From the NCBI RefSeq assembly GCF_910594005.1, contig NC_057824.1, positions 24,703,314-24,767,313 on the forward strand: a stretch of DNA of 64,000 bases, read 5' to 3'. The DNA comes from Cervus elaphus. Lineage: Eukaryota; Chordata; Mammalia; Artiodactyla; Cervidae. Under the pieces are notes generated by a model. The model ran no database searches. It was not told the DNA's origin and saw nothing but the letters and a program-made list of their open reading frames with translations. The stretch's first letter is position 1. The number at the start of each line of letters is the position of its first letter. This document shows positions 1 through 13,000 of this stretch, piece after piece. The translations under genes were made by a program, and so were the position numbers.

Positions 1-958
1 CCTGAAGCCACCATCCTTCCAGGAAGGTTCTCAGCCTAAATCTTACGGAGACACCCTTACTTGGAAGCTTGACAAGTGAGGCCCCAGACACGGGGCTGAG
101 AGGACAGCTCTCGGGCAGCAGACCCCAACCTCCCCCTGCCGTGGTGTCTGCTCATGCCTCCCGTGTTCACGGCTGCCATTTATTTGACCCTGACTATGAA
201 CCAGGCACTGGGAAGCTGGTTTTACAATCCTCATCTTATTCAATCATCACCCCTGCTCTCATAGGCTGGTATTGCTATCCTTCTTCTCAGGAGGAAAAAC
301 TGATGCTCAGCGAGGTTGAATAATTTACCCAAGGTCACACAGCACAAGTCCACAGTGGAGCTGGGATTTGAACTTGAAAGCTCCTTGGAGATGGGAACAG
401 AAACACAGTCATCTGTGCAGTCCCAATATATTGCACGGAGCCTGGCATGCAGCAGAGACACTATCTATATACGGTGAATTAATGAATATATCCACAGTGG
501 CTGCTATATATTCACCAAAATGCACTTCCTTTCCCTCTAGGACATACAGCTAAAACTACATTTCCCAGCCTCCCTTGCAGCTGGGTGGGGGGGGGTGTCA
601 GGTGATGAGTTCCCACCATGGAATTACTTATGCGCCTGACCAATGAAAACCTCCTGCAAAATTCTCACCCTCTTTCTCATCTAGCCAACTGGGGCAGAGC
701 CACAGGGTGGTGGGAGCCTGGGTCCCTGAGTGACTGTGTGGAGTAGACCCACACTGAACTGTGAAATGACTGCAGAATAAACTTTCACAGTAAAGTAAAC
801 TTTTGTTCATCATATGCACGCTGCCAAAATAAAGCCTGTGCGATCAGCTTGCCAGGGCCAGCTGAGGGCCACCTCCTCAGCTGTCCCGTACTGACACCCG
901 CATGCTAACATTAAATCCCCTCCTCCCCCAGCTAGGAGGCAGAACTCGGTCTTCTGAC
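1..958. other. Intronic sequence 3' of exon 27
   Basis: No convincing exon. About 225-375 looks like a MIR (it ends in the GGTCACACAGC...GGGATTTGAAC core) and about 540-800 like another old repeat. Short open stretches on both strands lack splice signals or family resemblance. Confidence 0.5.
225..375 (-). mobile_element. MIR SINE remnant
   Basis: The stretch includes CCAAGGTCACACAGC and GGGATTTGAAC, the usual MIR core in reverse orientation. Diverged and old. Confidence 0.6.
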
Positions 959-1078
959 CTGGGACGTGACGTTGTGGTTGACGGTAGCTCGGGCATCCAG
1001 ACCACAGTCAAATGCTCCCTCGTGCCTCTGTCTGAAGACAATGTCCCCGTCCACATTCAGGGCTTGGGGAAACCTCAG
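959..1078 (-). CDS. LLTP gene exon 27, last exon recognised
   Basis: 120 bases, residues 1340-1379. Acceptor GTTCTACCCTAG, donor CAG|GTCAGA. It encodes LRFPQALNVDGDIVFRQRHE and then GAFDCGLDARATVNHNVTSQ, with one Cys and an NVT sequon. It is separated from exon 26 by only 95 bases. Phase 0 in and out. No stop is reached, so the gene should continue below position 1. Confidence 0.8.
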
Positions 1079-4000
1079 CTAGGGTAGAACAGACAGTACC
1101 TTTTACTCTCGCCAGCAGTCAAGCTCTGCTTGGAGGTCCCCAACCAGCATTTGCCCAGCCCAGGGATGGGTACCTGGAAGGAGTGAGTCACGTCCAGGGC
1201 CAGGTTATGCCAGACTTCACCGTGCCGAGATCTGTTGTGGTGCAAAGCCTTCAAGTGCAGCAGGACTTTCTGGCTGACTCTCAGAGTGGCCTCGACACCT
1301 CTGTTCTTAGCCTGTACAAGAACCGACGGCCCTGAGAGAGGGGACTGCCCATCTCTGAGTGCCTGCAGAGGCCACCCTTGGAACCCAGCAATCAAAGTGG
1401 CCCCAAGATTGATGGATGAAAGCACAGTCTACACTGCGCCACTCATAGGAAAGAAAGGGGGGCAGGTGCCAGGTGGGCCTTCGATATGTGTGGTAAACTC
1501 CAGCGCCCACAGATAGGGTTAGCAGGGTAGGCTTTAGGGCCTGTCTCTCATTCGCAAGGAGTGACTGCTCTAATCACTGCTGCATTTGTAACACTCAGCA
1601 TGGCACCTGGTGCATGGCAGGTGCTCAAGAAATATCTAGATGAATGCAGAATCACTAGTTGTAGTTATAGCCTGAAATCCCAAGGGCAATGCCATGCTAA
1701 GAGGAAGAATGCTTAATTCACAGTGTGGCAGGCAGAAAAATACCCACCTTCCCTAAAATATCCATGTCCTCAACCCTGAACTCTGGGAATCTGTTACCTT
1801 ACAGGGCAAAAGAGATTTTACAATTAAGGATCTTGAGATGGGCAGATTATCCTGGATTATTCAGTGAGCTAATCACAAGGCTTTTTTGGTTTGTGTTGGG
1901 GTTTTTATTTTTTTGGTCAAACAACAAGTGAGATCTTAGTTCCCTGACCAGGTATTGAACCTGTGCCCCCTGCAGTGAAAACATGGAGTCTTAACCACTG
2001 GACTGCCAGGGAAGTCTCAAGGGTTCTTCTAAGAGGGAGGCAAGAGAGTCACAGTCAGAGAGAGGAAGATGCTACTCTGCTACCTTTGAAAACAGAGAAA
2101 GGGACCATGAATCAAGACAAATGGGTGGTTTTTAGAAGTTAGAAAAAGCAAAAAAAAAAAAAAGGATTCTCCCCTGGAGCTTCTAGAAAGAATGCAATCC
2201 TGGAAACACCTTGATTTCAGTCAAGTGAAACCCATTTTTTATTTCAGATCTCAAGAAATGCAAGATAAATTTGTGTTGTGAAGCCACTACGTTTGTGGCA
2301 ATTTATTATAGCAGCAACAGTAAATACACACACAGAGTTAACCACTTATTCACTCAACAACCATTTCGCTTCTGCCACATGCTAAGTACAAGCAGCAGGC
2401 TGCCATCTTTTCCCACCTCTGCCGACTGAGAAGTTAAAAAATGTCTTGCCACCAGAATTTTATCATTGGTGAACGTCTCTAAAAGAATACACAGCTTTAT
2501 TTCAGAGCCAGGATGGAGGAGGAAGAAACAAAGGTCCAAGAGAAGTGGAAAATGTGTGTCATTAAACAAAGATAGGGTTGTAAAACCCTGGAGAAGGAAA
2601 TGGCAACCCACTTCAGTGTTCTTGCCTGGAAAATCCCATGGTCAGAGGAGCCTGGCGGGCTACAGTTCACAAGGTCACAAAGAGCTGGACATGACTGAGC
2701 ACACGGGGTTTTAGACAGAACAGTCAAATTAAATTAAAGGATCCCCACCAACTTGGTTCTAGCCTGTTGCTGTCAGGTGAGGTTTCAGGCCCAGTGGGTC
2801 AGATCTTCCAATTTTTTATAATTAGAAGCAGAGATCTGTGTTTTATTCCAAATCTTCTGATTGAAATGTTGACACTTTTTTTCTTTACTTTAAATGCTAA
2901 GCAGGCCAAACAAAACACATCTGCAGGCTGAATTTGGCCCATTCGCCATTTTGCAATCTCCGGTTTAGAAAATAGGACACACCACCGGGAAACATTTGCG
3001 CAGGTGTTCTGGGTCGTCATCCCACCCGTGGTTCCCCCTCAGGACCTCCAAGGACTTCAGCTCCCAAACCTGGGGGCTGCTCACAGCCCAGTTTGACAGG
3101 CAGGGAAGTGAGGCCCCAGAAACACAGGTCTCTCTCCATGTACAGCAGTTGGCCCGGCTCCAGCCCCAGACCTATGGATATCCCCAAGGGAGAAACCACC
3201 ACTGTCTTCCTTTTCCAGGGCCCAGCACACAGCAGGTGCTCAATACATGCTTGCTGGAGAATGGGATCATCTCCTGGAGCATCTTTTCCTAGAGGGGTCA
3301 GGAAGGAGACTCAGATGAGGGCCTATAGCCATGTCATAAGTACTCAAGATTGCACCCAAGTACAATCTTGGAAGGACTGATGCTGCAGCTGAAACTCCAA
3401 TACTTTGGCCACCTGACGCAAAAAGCTGACTCACTAAAAAAGATGCTGATGCTGGGAAATACTGAAGGCAAAAGGAAAAGGGGGTGATAGAGGATGAGAT
3501 GGTTGGATGGCATCACTGACTCAATGGACATGAGTTTGAGCAAACTCCAGGAGACAGTGAAGGACAGAGGAGCCTGGCGTGCTGCAGTCCATGGGGTCAC
3601 AAACAGTCAGACATGACTTAGCAACTGCACAACAAGTATTCGAGAAAGATCACTGTACTCCATTTCGATCCTCACAGCAACTACACAAGAGATGAGGATT
3701 GCTGTCTCCACTGCACAGAAGAGGGAACTGAGATCCAGAGACACAAGATGATTTGCTAAGGGCACAGAGGCAAAAAATGAGTTTCACTCCTAGAAGACAA
3801 ATGCCAAGACCCTCTAAGTCAGGGGTTAAAAACTACAAACTGGAAAAACAACAACAACAACAAAAACTGGTCAGCCTGTTTTTGCAAATCAAGTTGTTTA
3901 GGCTGCTGTAACAGAAATACCACAGACTGCATGACTCAAACACCAGAAATTTTACATCTCACAGTTCTGGAGGCTGGAAGTCCAAAACCAAGGTGCCAGC

Positions 4001-7000
4001 ATGGATGGGTTCTAGTGAGAAACCTCTTGCTGGTTTGCAGATGGCTACCTTCTCATTGTGTCCTCAGATGGTGGAGAGAAAGCTCAGCTCTGATCCTCTT
4101 TTGGGAAGGTCAGTAATCTTATCATTAAGATTAATTACTTCATGGCAAATAGATGGGGAAAAAAATGGGAACAGTGACAGACTTTATTTTCTTGGGCTCC
4201 AAAATCACTGCACATAGCAACTACAGCCATAAAATTAAAAGATGTTAGCTCCTTGGAAGAAAACCTGTATGACAAACCTAGACAGTGTATTAAAAAGCAG
4301 AGGCATCACTTTGCCGACAAAGGTCCGTATAGTTAAAGGTATGGTTTTTCCAGTAGTCATGTACGGATGTGAGAGACCACAAAGAAGGCTGAGAACAAAA
4401 GAATTGATGCTTTCAAACTGTCGTGCTGGAGAAGACTCTTGAGGGTCTCTTGGACAGCAAGGAGATCAAACCAGTCCATCTTAGAAATCAAACCTGAATA
4501 TTCATTGGAAGGACTGATGCTGAAGCTCCAATACTTTGGCCACCTGATGCAAAGAGCCGACTCATTGGAAAAACCCTGATGCTGGGAAAGATTGAAGGCA
4601 GGAGGAGAAGGGGGGCAACAGAGGATGAGACAGCTGGATGGCATCACCAACTCAACGGAGATGAGATTGAGCAAACTGTGGGAGATAGTGAAGGACAGGG
4701 AAACTTGGTCGGCTGCAGTCCATGGGATGGCAAAGAGTCGGATAAGACTGAGCGCTGAGCAACTGAACAACAATCTTATCATAAGGGCTCCACCCTCATG
4801 ACCTAATCAACCCAAAGCCTGCACTTCCAAATCACATTAGACCTTCAACATAAGAATCTGGGGAGGGGAGTGGGTACACAAACATTCAGCACACAACAAA
4901 AGTTTTATTGGAACACGGTTGTGCCCATTCATTTGTGTTTCCTACAATGTTTGTGAGCTACAAAGGCAGAGATGAGTAGTTGCAACACTGATTGTATGAC
5001 CTGCAAAGGCTACAATAGTTACCATCTGGTCCTTCAGAGAAAAACTTGATCAACCCCTGCTCTAAATTAGGTATATAATGCATTTTCTTTTTTTTTTAAT
5101 TTTGGTCGCACCATGCAGCATGTGAACTTCCCCAACCAAGGATTGAACCTGTGTCCCCTGTGCTGGAAGCACACAGTCTTAACCACTGGACCGCCAGGGG
5201 AGTCCTAGAATGGACTTTTGACAGCACCGGGCCAACAGCTACTCATTAAGCACTGACTGTGCGCCAGGCCTTGCGGCTCTCAGGATGAAAAAGCAGACAC
5301 ACCCCGATCATGGTCTCGGACTAGCACAGGGTCCAGGCTGGGGTCTTTCTCCCAAGAGAAGAGGTGAGGGTTTTTAAGTAAGGGGGCGATAATGACTATG
5401 CTGGCGTGCTGCAAAACTCCCTCGGGCTGTCAAGTAGCTTGAATTAGGCAGACAGCGGAACAGAAAACTCAGGCCGGAATTCTCCGTTTGCTTCGTCCAG
5501 TTGAGAGAAGATGGCAACCTGAACCGGGGACCACTGGGGTGAAAAGAGCCCTGGGATCCTCACTTACCAGGTACTGATTCCACGAAACCACGCACCCGTC
5601 CAAGCTCCTGGGGATGACCCTGTCGTCGTACGGGTGGGTCAGGCCCGCGCAGACCTGGGAGGGACAACCACACACACACACAGATGGGTCAGAGGCAGGT
5701 GGAAGCCCCTCCCTGTTGAACCCTGGAGCCCACTCACATAGGGGTGCCCGGCCTGGTAGCCCAGGATCACGGTCTGCAGGGTCTCCTCCTGGGCATCCAG
5801 GACCACCCTGGTCTCCAGGGAGTAACGCTGGTGCTGCCGGTCGGCCGTGAAGGTCTCCTGCAGGAGAATGTGCTGCGGGAGGAAGGGCACGGTCCAGGGG
5901 TGCCTGGCGTGGAGAGGGGGGAACAGGCCGAAGCCATTAAAGCGGCTGGCGGGGTCAGTGGACACCTGTGCCCCAGGGGCCTGTCACTGTCTTGCAGAGT
6001 TAAGACTTTGTTACAGGGGACTAGCCTGGGGGTCCAGTGGTTAAGAGTCCACCTTCCAATGCATGGGATGTGGGTTTGGTCCCTGGGTCAGGGAACTAAG
6101 ATCCCACACGCCACGTAGCAACTAAGCCCTCACATTCCAGCTACTGAGCCCGCATGCCACAACTAGAGAGAAGCTTGAGTGACGCAACTAGAGAAGCCTG
6201 CACACTGCAACAAAGATCCTGTGTGCCTCAGCTAAGACCTGATGCGGCCAAATAAATATTTTTTTCAAAAAGACTTTGTCTATGTGCATGTGTGCGAAGT
6301 CCCTTCAGTCGTGTCTGACTCATTGCAACCCTATGGACCATGGCCCACCAGGCTCCTCTGTCCATGGGATTCTCCAGGCAAGAATACTGGAGTGGGTTGC
6401 CATTTCCCTTCTCCAGGGGATCTTCCAGACCCAGGGATGGAACCCGGGTCTCCTGCATCTCCTCCTGCGCTGCAGGTAGATTCTTTACCATCTGAGCCAC
6501 CAGGGAAGCCCTGGCACATAGTGGGTGCTCAATAAATATAAATGAGATTTAAAAAACGGATGAGACCTTGACAAATGCAGCGGCTGCTGGTTTTGGGTTA
6601 CTGCTGCTGTTCTGACAGTAGATGGCTAAGGGCCCCCAGCTGGTCAGCGCACAGCCTGGACTTCAGGCTGGGTCTGCTGACTTCAACCCTGTGATGTTCA
6701 CCCCCCGACAAAGAACAGGCTTTTTAACCAGCTGTGCCTCCAGGAACTGAAATGGGTCCCCCAGAGCAGCCTTCAGCCTGGGGTGATGAGACTGTTTTCT
6801 GTGCTCACCTTGGCACATTAGTGAAAGTGGGTGAGGAACGTGGGGGCTTTCAGGGAGGGGGCTTGACTCTGAGCTCCGGGTTCTGTCTGGGCCCCTCCAG
6901 GCAGCATGGAGCACCCCAGTCCCTGGTGAGTCTCCACACTGGAGACCAGGTGACCCGGGCAGGCACCACACCTCGGGGGAAGCAGCCTGGGGGGAGGGGC

Positions 7001-10000
7001 CACACATACCGAAGGGAGAAGGTCCCCTGCTTCCAGTACAAGCTCCTGTCTCGAACCAGCTCTTCCAGTATGCCCTCCAGCTGCAGGCCCTCGGGATGGC
7101 CCCTGGCACTGGTCCCCAGAGCCGTCAGCGATACATGACTCTTCCGTGGCTGCAATGAGATCAGGCTGATGCGGAGGGATGCCCGGAGGGTCCAAGCTGC
7201 TAAACATCCTGCCCTGGGGGTCTCCAGGGGCAGCCCCCACTCATCACCCCAGGAATGACCACCAAAAAGGGCTGATCAAATGGGCTGCAGCCTCCACACC
7301 ATCAGACCTCAAGGTTGCACAGGAACACCTCTATGGCAAGACCTCTCCAGGTGCCCAGCAGGAATGAAGCACTTGGATGTCCAGTACCAGGTGGCCGACC
7401 TTTGCTCTGGGGTCAGCGCTAGTATGGCTGGGGTCCATTTTATAGATAAAGAAACTGAGGCTCGGGGAGGCTTCTAGGCCAAACTATCCTATCCCATCCC
7501 AGATATGGGATTCACGGTCTCTCGACGGCAAAGTCTCCAGCACAGGCCACCTGGACCCTTACCTGCTCCGTGTGCCTGTAGGCGGCCGTTAGGTTCAGCT
7601 CCCGCTGGGGGCCCTTCAACCAGCAGCGCAGGATCTTACGGTCCCGGCTGTTCTCAGCATGAATCTCGCTCTGCACCGCTGCGCTCCAGGCTGATTCTAT
7701 TTCACTCCGGCTGCTAAAGAGGCTCTGTGCCAAGGCTGTCACCGTGGAAACCTGAAATGAGGATGAAGAGGCTGACCAAAGCCTTTGCACACCCTATTTC
7801 CCCCTCTTGGGATTCTCTTTCTCCCAGTCCCACTTGGTGAACTCCTACTCATCCTTCAAAACCCCTCCAATGCCACCCTGGTGCCCCCTGGCTCCTGCCT
7901 CGAGGGGACTGTGCTGTCCCCAGACGTGCCCACCGAGCTGCCTCCTTCTGAGCCCAAGTCAGGCCTGGACCACCCCTCCCCCATGTCCACTCATCATCCC
8001 AACACAGGGAGACGCTTGATGTACCACGTTCCCACGTGTGACATCACCGAAGTCCTTCTCTGGTTGCTTTCCTTCCAAACTCTGCTATGCTGCTTCACTC
8101 GGCATGTGGTATAAAACTGACTTCCATCCTCAAAGTTTTTATTCTGCATTTTGGCAAAAGCCTCCTGTCTATTTGTTTCTAAGGTACCAGCTCAACCTAC
8201 TTTCATATTTTACTGTGTCAGCTGCTGAGCAAGAACGTGAGACACTGAGGTTTATTTTGGGGTGCACTCTCCCAAATTCCCTTGGCAACTAACTCTCAAC
8301 AGTGTCAATACTGAGTGAGCCACACTTCACGCATCTGAGACCCGGTATGCAAAACTCCCGAACCTTGGTTTTAACCCTTTGCTCAGAAGATTTAAACCGC
8401 AAGAAATCGGGCTCCCTGGCCGCTGGTGAGCGGAGTGGGCAGGGGGCGTGGCTGAGCATGCGCACCCGGAGGTAGGTGGTTGCTGGCGTGTAAACGCGGA
8501 TCTTGCCATGCCTCTGGAGGCCCTGGCCCCTGCAGGCCACGTTTATCACCAAATTCTTGAGGGTCCAGGCCTTGCCCAGCGTCAGCTCCAACACAGCCTG
8601 GAACGTGGCTCGGTTAGGCCAATACAGCCTGTGAGCCGTGGAGACCATCAGCCAGGGACTATTCAGGTTCAAGGCTCCTGCGACAGGCAGAGAACAAGAA
8701 ACTAGTTATCCCCAGGGCAAGAAGGGGGCTTTTGGCAGGCAGCAAGAGACCCCTGTAGAGTCATCATGGTCACTGCAGGGCACATCTCATAACTGGGAAT
8801 GACTGGGGATAGAACATAAGGGAACCTTCTAGAATGACTCTAATGTTCTGCACTTTGACAGGGGCTTGAGTTTCACAGATCTGTGCACCTGTCAAAACTC
8901 ATCAAATGGTACCCGGGAGATGTGGGCATTTCACCTTAGTGAATGATACCATACTGAAATGTTTAGGGGTGAGATGTACCATGGTTTACAACTTAATTTG
9001 ACCTGTACCAACAAATAAGACAGATGGCTAAGTGGACAGATTGGTGACAAGATAGGTGGAGTAAAATGTTAGCAGCAGAATCCACATTCAGAATATGTAG
9101 GTGCTCACTGCACCACTCTTTGCACTTTTCTGAAATGTTTTCAGTAAGATATGTTAGACAGAAGAAATGCTAGGAAAGTTGGAGAGCAGGGCACTGGAGT
9201 GAGATGATCTTAACTCTTGCAAGCTATGTGACCTCTTTGAGCCTGTGCTTCCATCATCTGTAAAATGGGTACTATCGTACCAATCACAGTGTCTTGGGAC
9301 AGAGGAAGCATCCACTCAGAAAAGTAAAGATCAATCATCACCATCATCAGAAAGTTGACATTCTACATAGCACATTGACCTTCCACAAGGAACTAAAACC
9401 AGTCACTAGACCCCTCCCATATTTTGTAATCTCCCACTTGCTCAAGGGCTAATTCAGTAAATATTGCTCCAGACTCTCGGAACTTGGCAGTGAACAGGAG
9501 GCATAGTTGCTGCCTTGATGGAACTCACGGTCTGGGAGCAGTGGTGAGGGAGAAATCTTGAACAAATAAACAAAATGAAACCTGTACTGTGCTGGCCTTA
9601 GTTGCTCAGTCATGTCTGACTCTTTGCAACCCCGTGGACTATAGCCCGCCAGGCTCCTCTGTCCCTGGGGATTCTCCAGGCAAGAATACTGGAGTAGGTT
9701 GCCATGCCCTCCTCCAGGGGATCTTCCCAATCCAGGGATTGAACCCAGGTCTCTCACACTGCAGGCAGATTCTTTACTGTCTGAGCCACCAAGGAAGACC
9801 TACCTAGGTAGAAAATGCTGAGTGCTAGGAAGGAAAAGAAAGAGGGAGTTAGACCAAAGTCAGGAGGATCAGTGAAGACGCCCATGAACAGGACCATTGA
9901 GCTCAACCCTGAATGAGGAGCAGTGGAGTCTGTCAAAGGGAAGGAGCGCTCCCCCACCTCCTAGTGGAGATAGGAGACTCACTACATGGGGAAATTGAGG

Positions 10001-13000
10001 CTGAGAGGCCAGGATTCAGGGCGACCCAGAACAGCAAGGGTAGAGGGCGAAGCTGCCAAGTTGAGAACAGGGAGATATCGAGTAGAGTGTAGTCAGGTGC
10101 CCTGACCTGAGGTACCAGTTCCACAGGAGATGGGGAGATTGCTCCATGGAAGAATAGTGACTGAAAAAAAAAAAGGTCCACAGATATGGGGCCCAGGGTC
10201 CTCAGGGAGAGCCAGGACCCCACCCAACAGGAAAGTCCATCAGTCAACAAGAGCACCCCCACTCATACATACATACATATATACAATATGAAATACTTCT
10301 CGGCCATGAAAAAGAATGAAATAATTCCATTTGCAGAAACATGAATGCAACTAGAGATTATCATCCTAAATGAAGCAAGTGAGAAAGACAAACACCATGT
10401 AATATTACTTAGACATGGAATCTAAAATATGACACAAATGAACTGATCTATGAAAAAGACTCATAGACATGGAGAACAGACTTATAGTTGACAAGGAGGA
10501 GGGGGAGTAGGGGAGGGATGGAGTGGGAGTTTGGGATTAACAGATGGAAACTATTATATATGGAATGGATAAACAACAAGGTCCTACTGGATAGCACAGG
10601 GAATAATATTCAATATCCTATGATAAGACATAATGGAAGAGAATAGAAAAAATGTATATATAGAATGGAATCACTTTGCTGCATAGCATTAATTAATAGA
10701 ACATTGTAACTCAACTATACTTCAACAAAATAATTTTTTTTTAAAGAGCACACACACCCTCCCCTCCCATAGAGCCTCCTTCCAAACAAGTTCCAAGTTA
10801 CTGACTCTTAAACAAAAGCACATACCCTACTCTTACCTGGCAAGTGAGGAAGGCAACTAAAAGGAACTTCAGAAACAAAAAGAAAAAAGAAATTCAGGGA
10901 GAACAGATCAAAGTCCCCCAATTCTATAACTTACGTTCGTCGAGAAGAGAAGACAATGCATTCATGAAGAACTTGCAAGAACACAAACGAGCTCTTGGAA
11001 ATACAAGCTAGACAAAACTAAAAATGTCAGTAGGAGGGCTAGTGGATGAAGTCGGGGAAATCAGCCCTCAAAACAGAACAAAAGGACAAAGAGATGGAAC
11101 AATGGAGAGAAGAGAGAAAATCAGAGGTTTAGTTTCTGAGGACCAGCAGCCATCTGACCAATAGCAATTCCAGAACACAGAAAGAAAGAAATTACCAAAG
11201 AAACTGTGCAAAAAAACTACCAAGCCCCAAATGGTGGGTCTCCACATTGCAAGGTTATATGCCAAGTGCTTAGTACAGTGAATGAAGAGAGATCCAAACC
11301 AAGGCTCATCATCGTAAGATTTAAAGATACAAGGAATAAGGGCTTCCCTCATAGCTCAGTTGGTAAAGAATCTGCCTGCAATGCAGGAGACCCTGGTTCG
11401 ATTCCTGGGAGAAGGGAAAGGCTACCCACTCCAGTATTCTGACCTGGAGAATTCCATGGACTGTATAGTCCATGGGGTGGCAAAGAGTCGGACATGACTG
11501 AGCGACTTTCACTTTCACTTTCAGGAATAAAGAGAAGCTCCTAAAAGCTTCCAGAGAGAGACAAAAGGGTCACAGACAAAGGATGATGGATCAGAAATAG
11601 CACCAGACCTCTCAACTGATTCACACAGACAGTGGAGCAATGTCTTCACAATCCCAAGGGGAAATCATTTCCGACCTAGAGTTCTCTATTCAGCCAAATC
11701 AAATGAACACAGTTTAAACATTCAGGGTTTCAAAATGTTTACATCCCGTTACAGGTTGAATTGTGTCTCTCAAATAGACATGTAGTCCTAACCCCTGGTA
11801 CCTCAAAATGTGACCTTATTTGGGAATGGGGTCATTGCAGATAAAATTAGTTAAGATGAGGTCATACCAGAGTCCCAGGTGGCTCAGTGATGTTGGGAAG
11901 ATCCCCTGAAGGAGGAAAGGGCACCCCACTGCAGTATCCTTGCCTGAAAAATCCCATGGGCAGAGGAGCCTGGTGGGCTACAGTCCATAGGGTCACAGAG
12001 AGTTGGGCACACGGAGCATGCACAGACACTTAAAGAGGCCCTAAGTCTGATATGACTGCTATCTTTATATGAAGAGAGAAGTTTGGACACACACACACAC
12101 ACACAGAACCGTGTAACAACAGAGGCAGAGACTGTTGTTGTTTAGTCTCTAAGTCATGTCCAACTCTTTGAAACCCTATGGACTGTAGCCCACCAGGCTC
12201 TTCTGTCCATGGGATTTTTCAGGCAAGAATATTGCAGTGGGTTGCCATTTTCTGCTCCAGGGGATCTTCCCAACCCATAGATCAAACTTGTGTCTCCTAC
12301 AGGCAGAGATTAGAGCAATGTAACTCTAATGTAACTCAATATATCAACCAAGGAACATCAAGCATTAATAGCCACCACCAGGATCTAGGAAGAGGCAGGA
12401 AGGATTCCATCCAGGGTCACAGAGAGAACATGCCCCTACTGACGCCTCACTTTCAGAATTCTAGTCTTGGAGACTGTAAGAGAATAAATTTGTTGTTTTA
12501 AGCCACCCAGCTTGTGGTATTTGGTTAACACAGCCCTAGCTAACGAATACACTTTCCATGTATCCTCTCTCAAGAAGCTACTGGAGGATGTGCTCCATTG
12601 GAACAAAAGAGCAAAGCAAGAGAGAACATGAGCGCAAGAAGCAGGGACTGTGGCCCAGAGAAGCGGAAGGCACTCCCTGAGTGATGATGAGGGGACGCCC
12701 CAGGACACAGGTGGTCTACCCTGGAGCAGCAGTGGTTCTGGGAAGAGTGTCGACAAGGAAACTAGAACTGATCGAAGCTGACAAGTAATCTGAAGTGTGT
12801 GACCCTCTGGAGAAGAGTTTTGCGGTGTTGCTAAAAATTCTAGGAATAATCATAGGAGGAAAATAGAAAATTAATCAAACAGGGGGGAAAGGCTATTATA
12901 GCTCCAGGAAAAACAAAAAGTTAGAATTCTAGTATACCACATGTCTCAGCTGTGAGGGACACAATTATATCAATGCTGAATATTAACAAACTGTAACTCT

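Larger units (their letters stand above)
1312..5567 (-). other. Intron 25 of the LLTP gene
   Basis: 4.3 kb between exons 25 and 26. It holds two MaLR-like LTR remnants, BovB 3' pieces, hAT-like remnants and tRNA-derived SINEs, listed separately. Remaining unique sequence (about 1312-1720, 2965-3360, 5206-5567) shows no exon; phases of exons 25 and 26 already match. Confidence 0.7.
11747..12552 (+). mobile_element. MLT1-like (ERVL-MaLR) LTR split by two SINEs
   Basis: Begins GGTTGAATTGTGTCTCTC, has AATGTGACCTTATTTGGG and GTTAAGATGAGGTCAT, and ends GTTTTAAGCCACCCAGCTTG. Bov-tA pieces at 11869-12025 (+) and 12132-12308 (-) and a short AC run break it. It is an old LTR with no viral genes. Confidence 0.7.

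Noticed and set aside
60..110. A further 3' exon near CTTACTTGGAAGC (minus-strand GTAAG)
   Set aside because: A donor-like GTAAG and an AG exist, but the enclosed ~40 bases do not resemble the family and the reading frame cannot be tested without downstream sequence.
5568..5654. A von Willebrand D module at exon 25
   Set aside because: The Cys and YDDRV pattern is suggestive, but the next exons continue as beta-strand LLTP sequence and do not supply the rest of the module.
11340..11420. tRNA-like sequence with A and B boxes
   Set aside because: It is the head of a Bov-tA SINE; the same sequence recurs dozens of times, so no tRNA gene is called.
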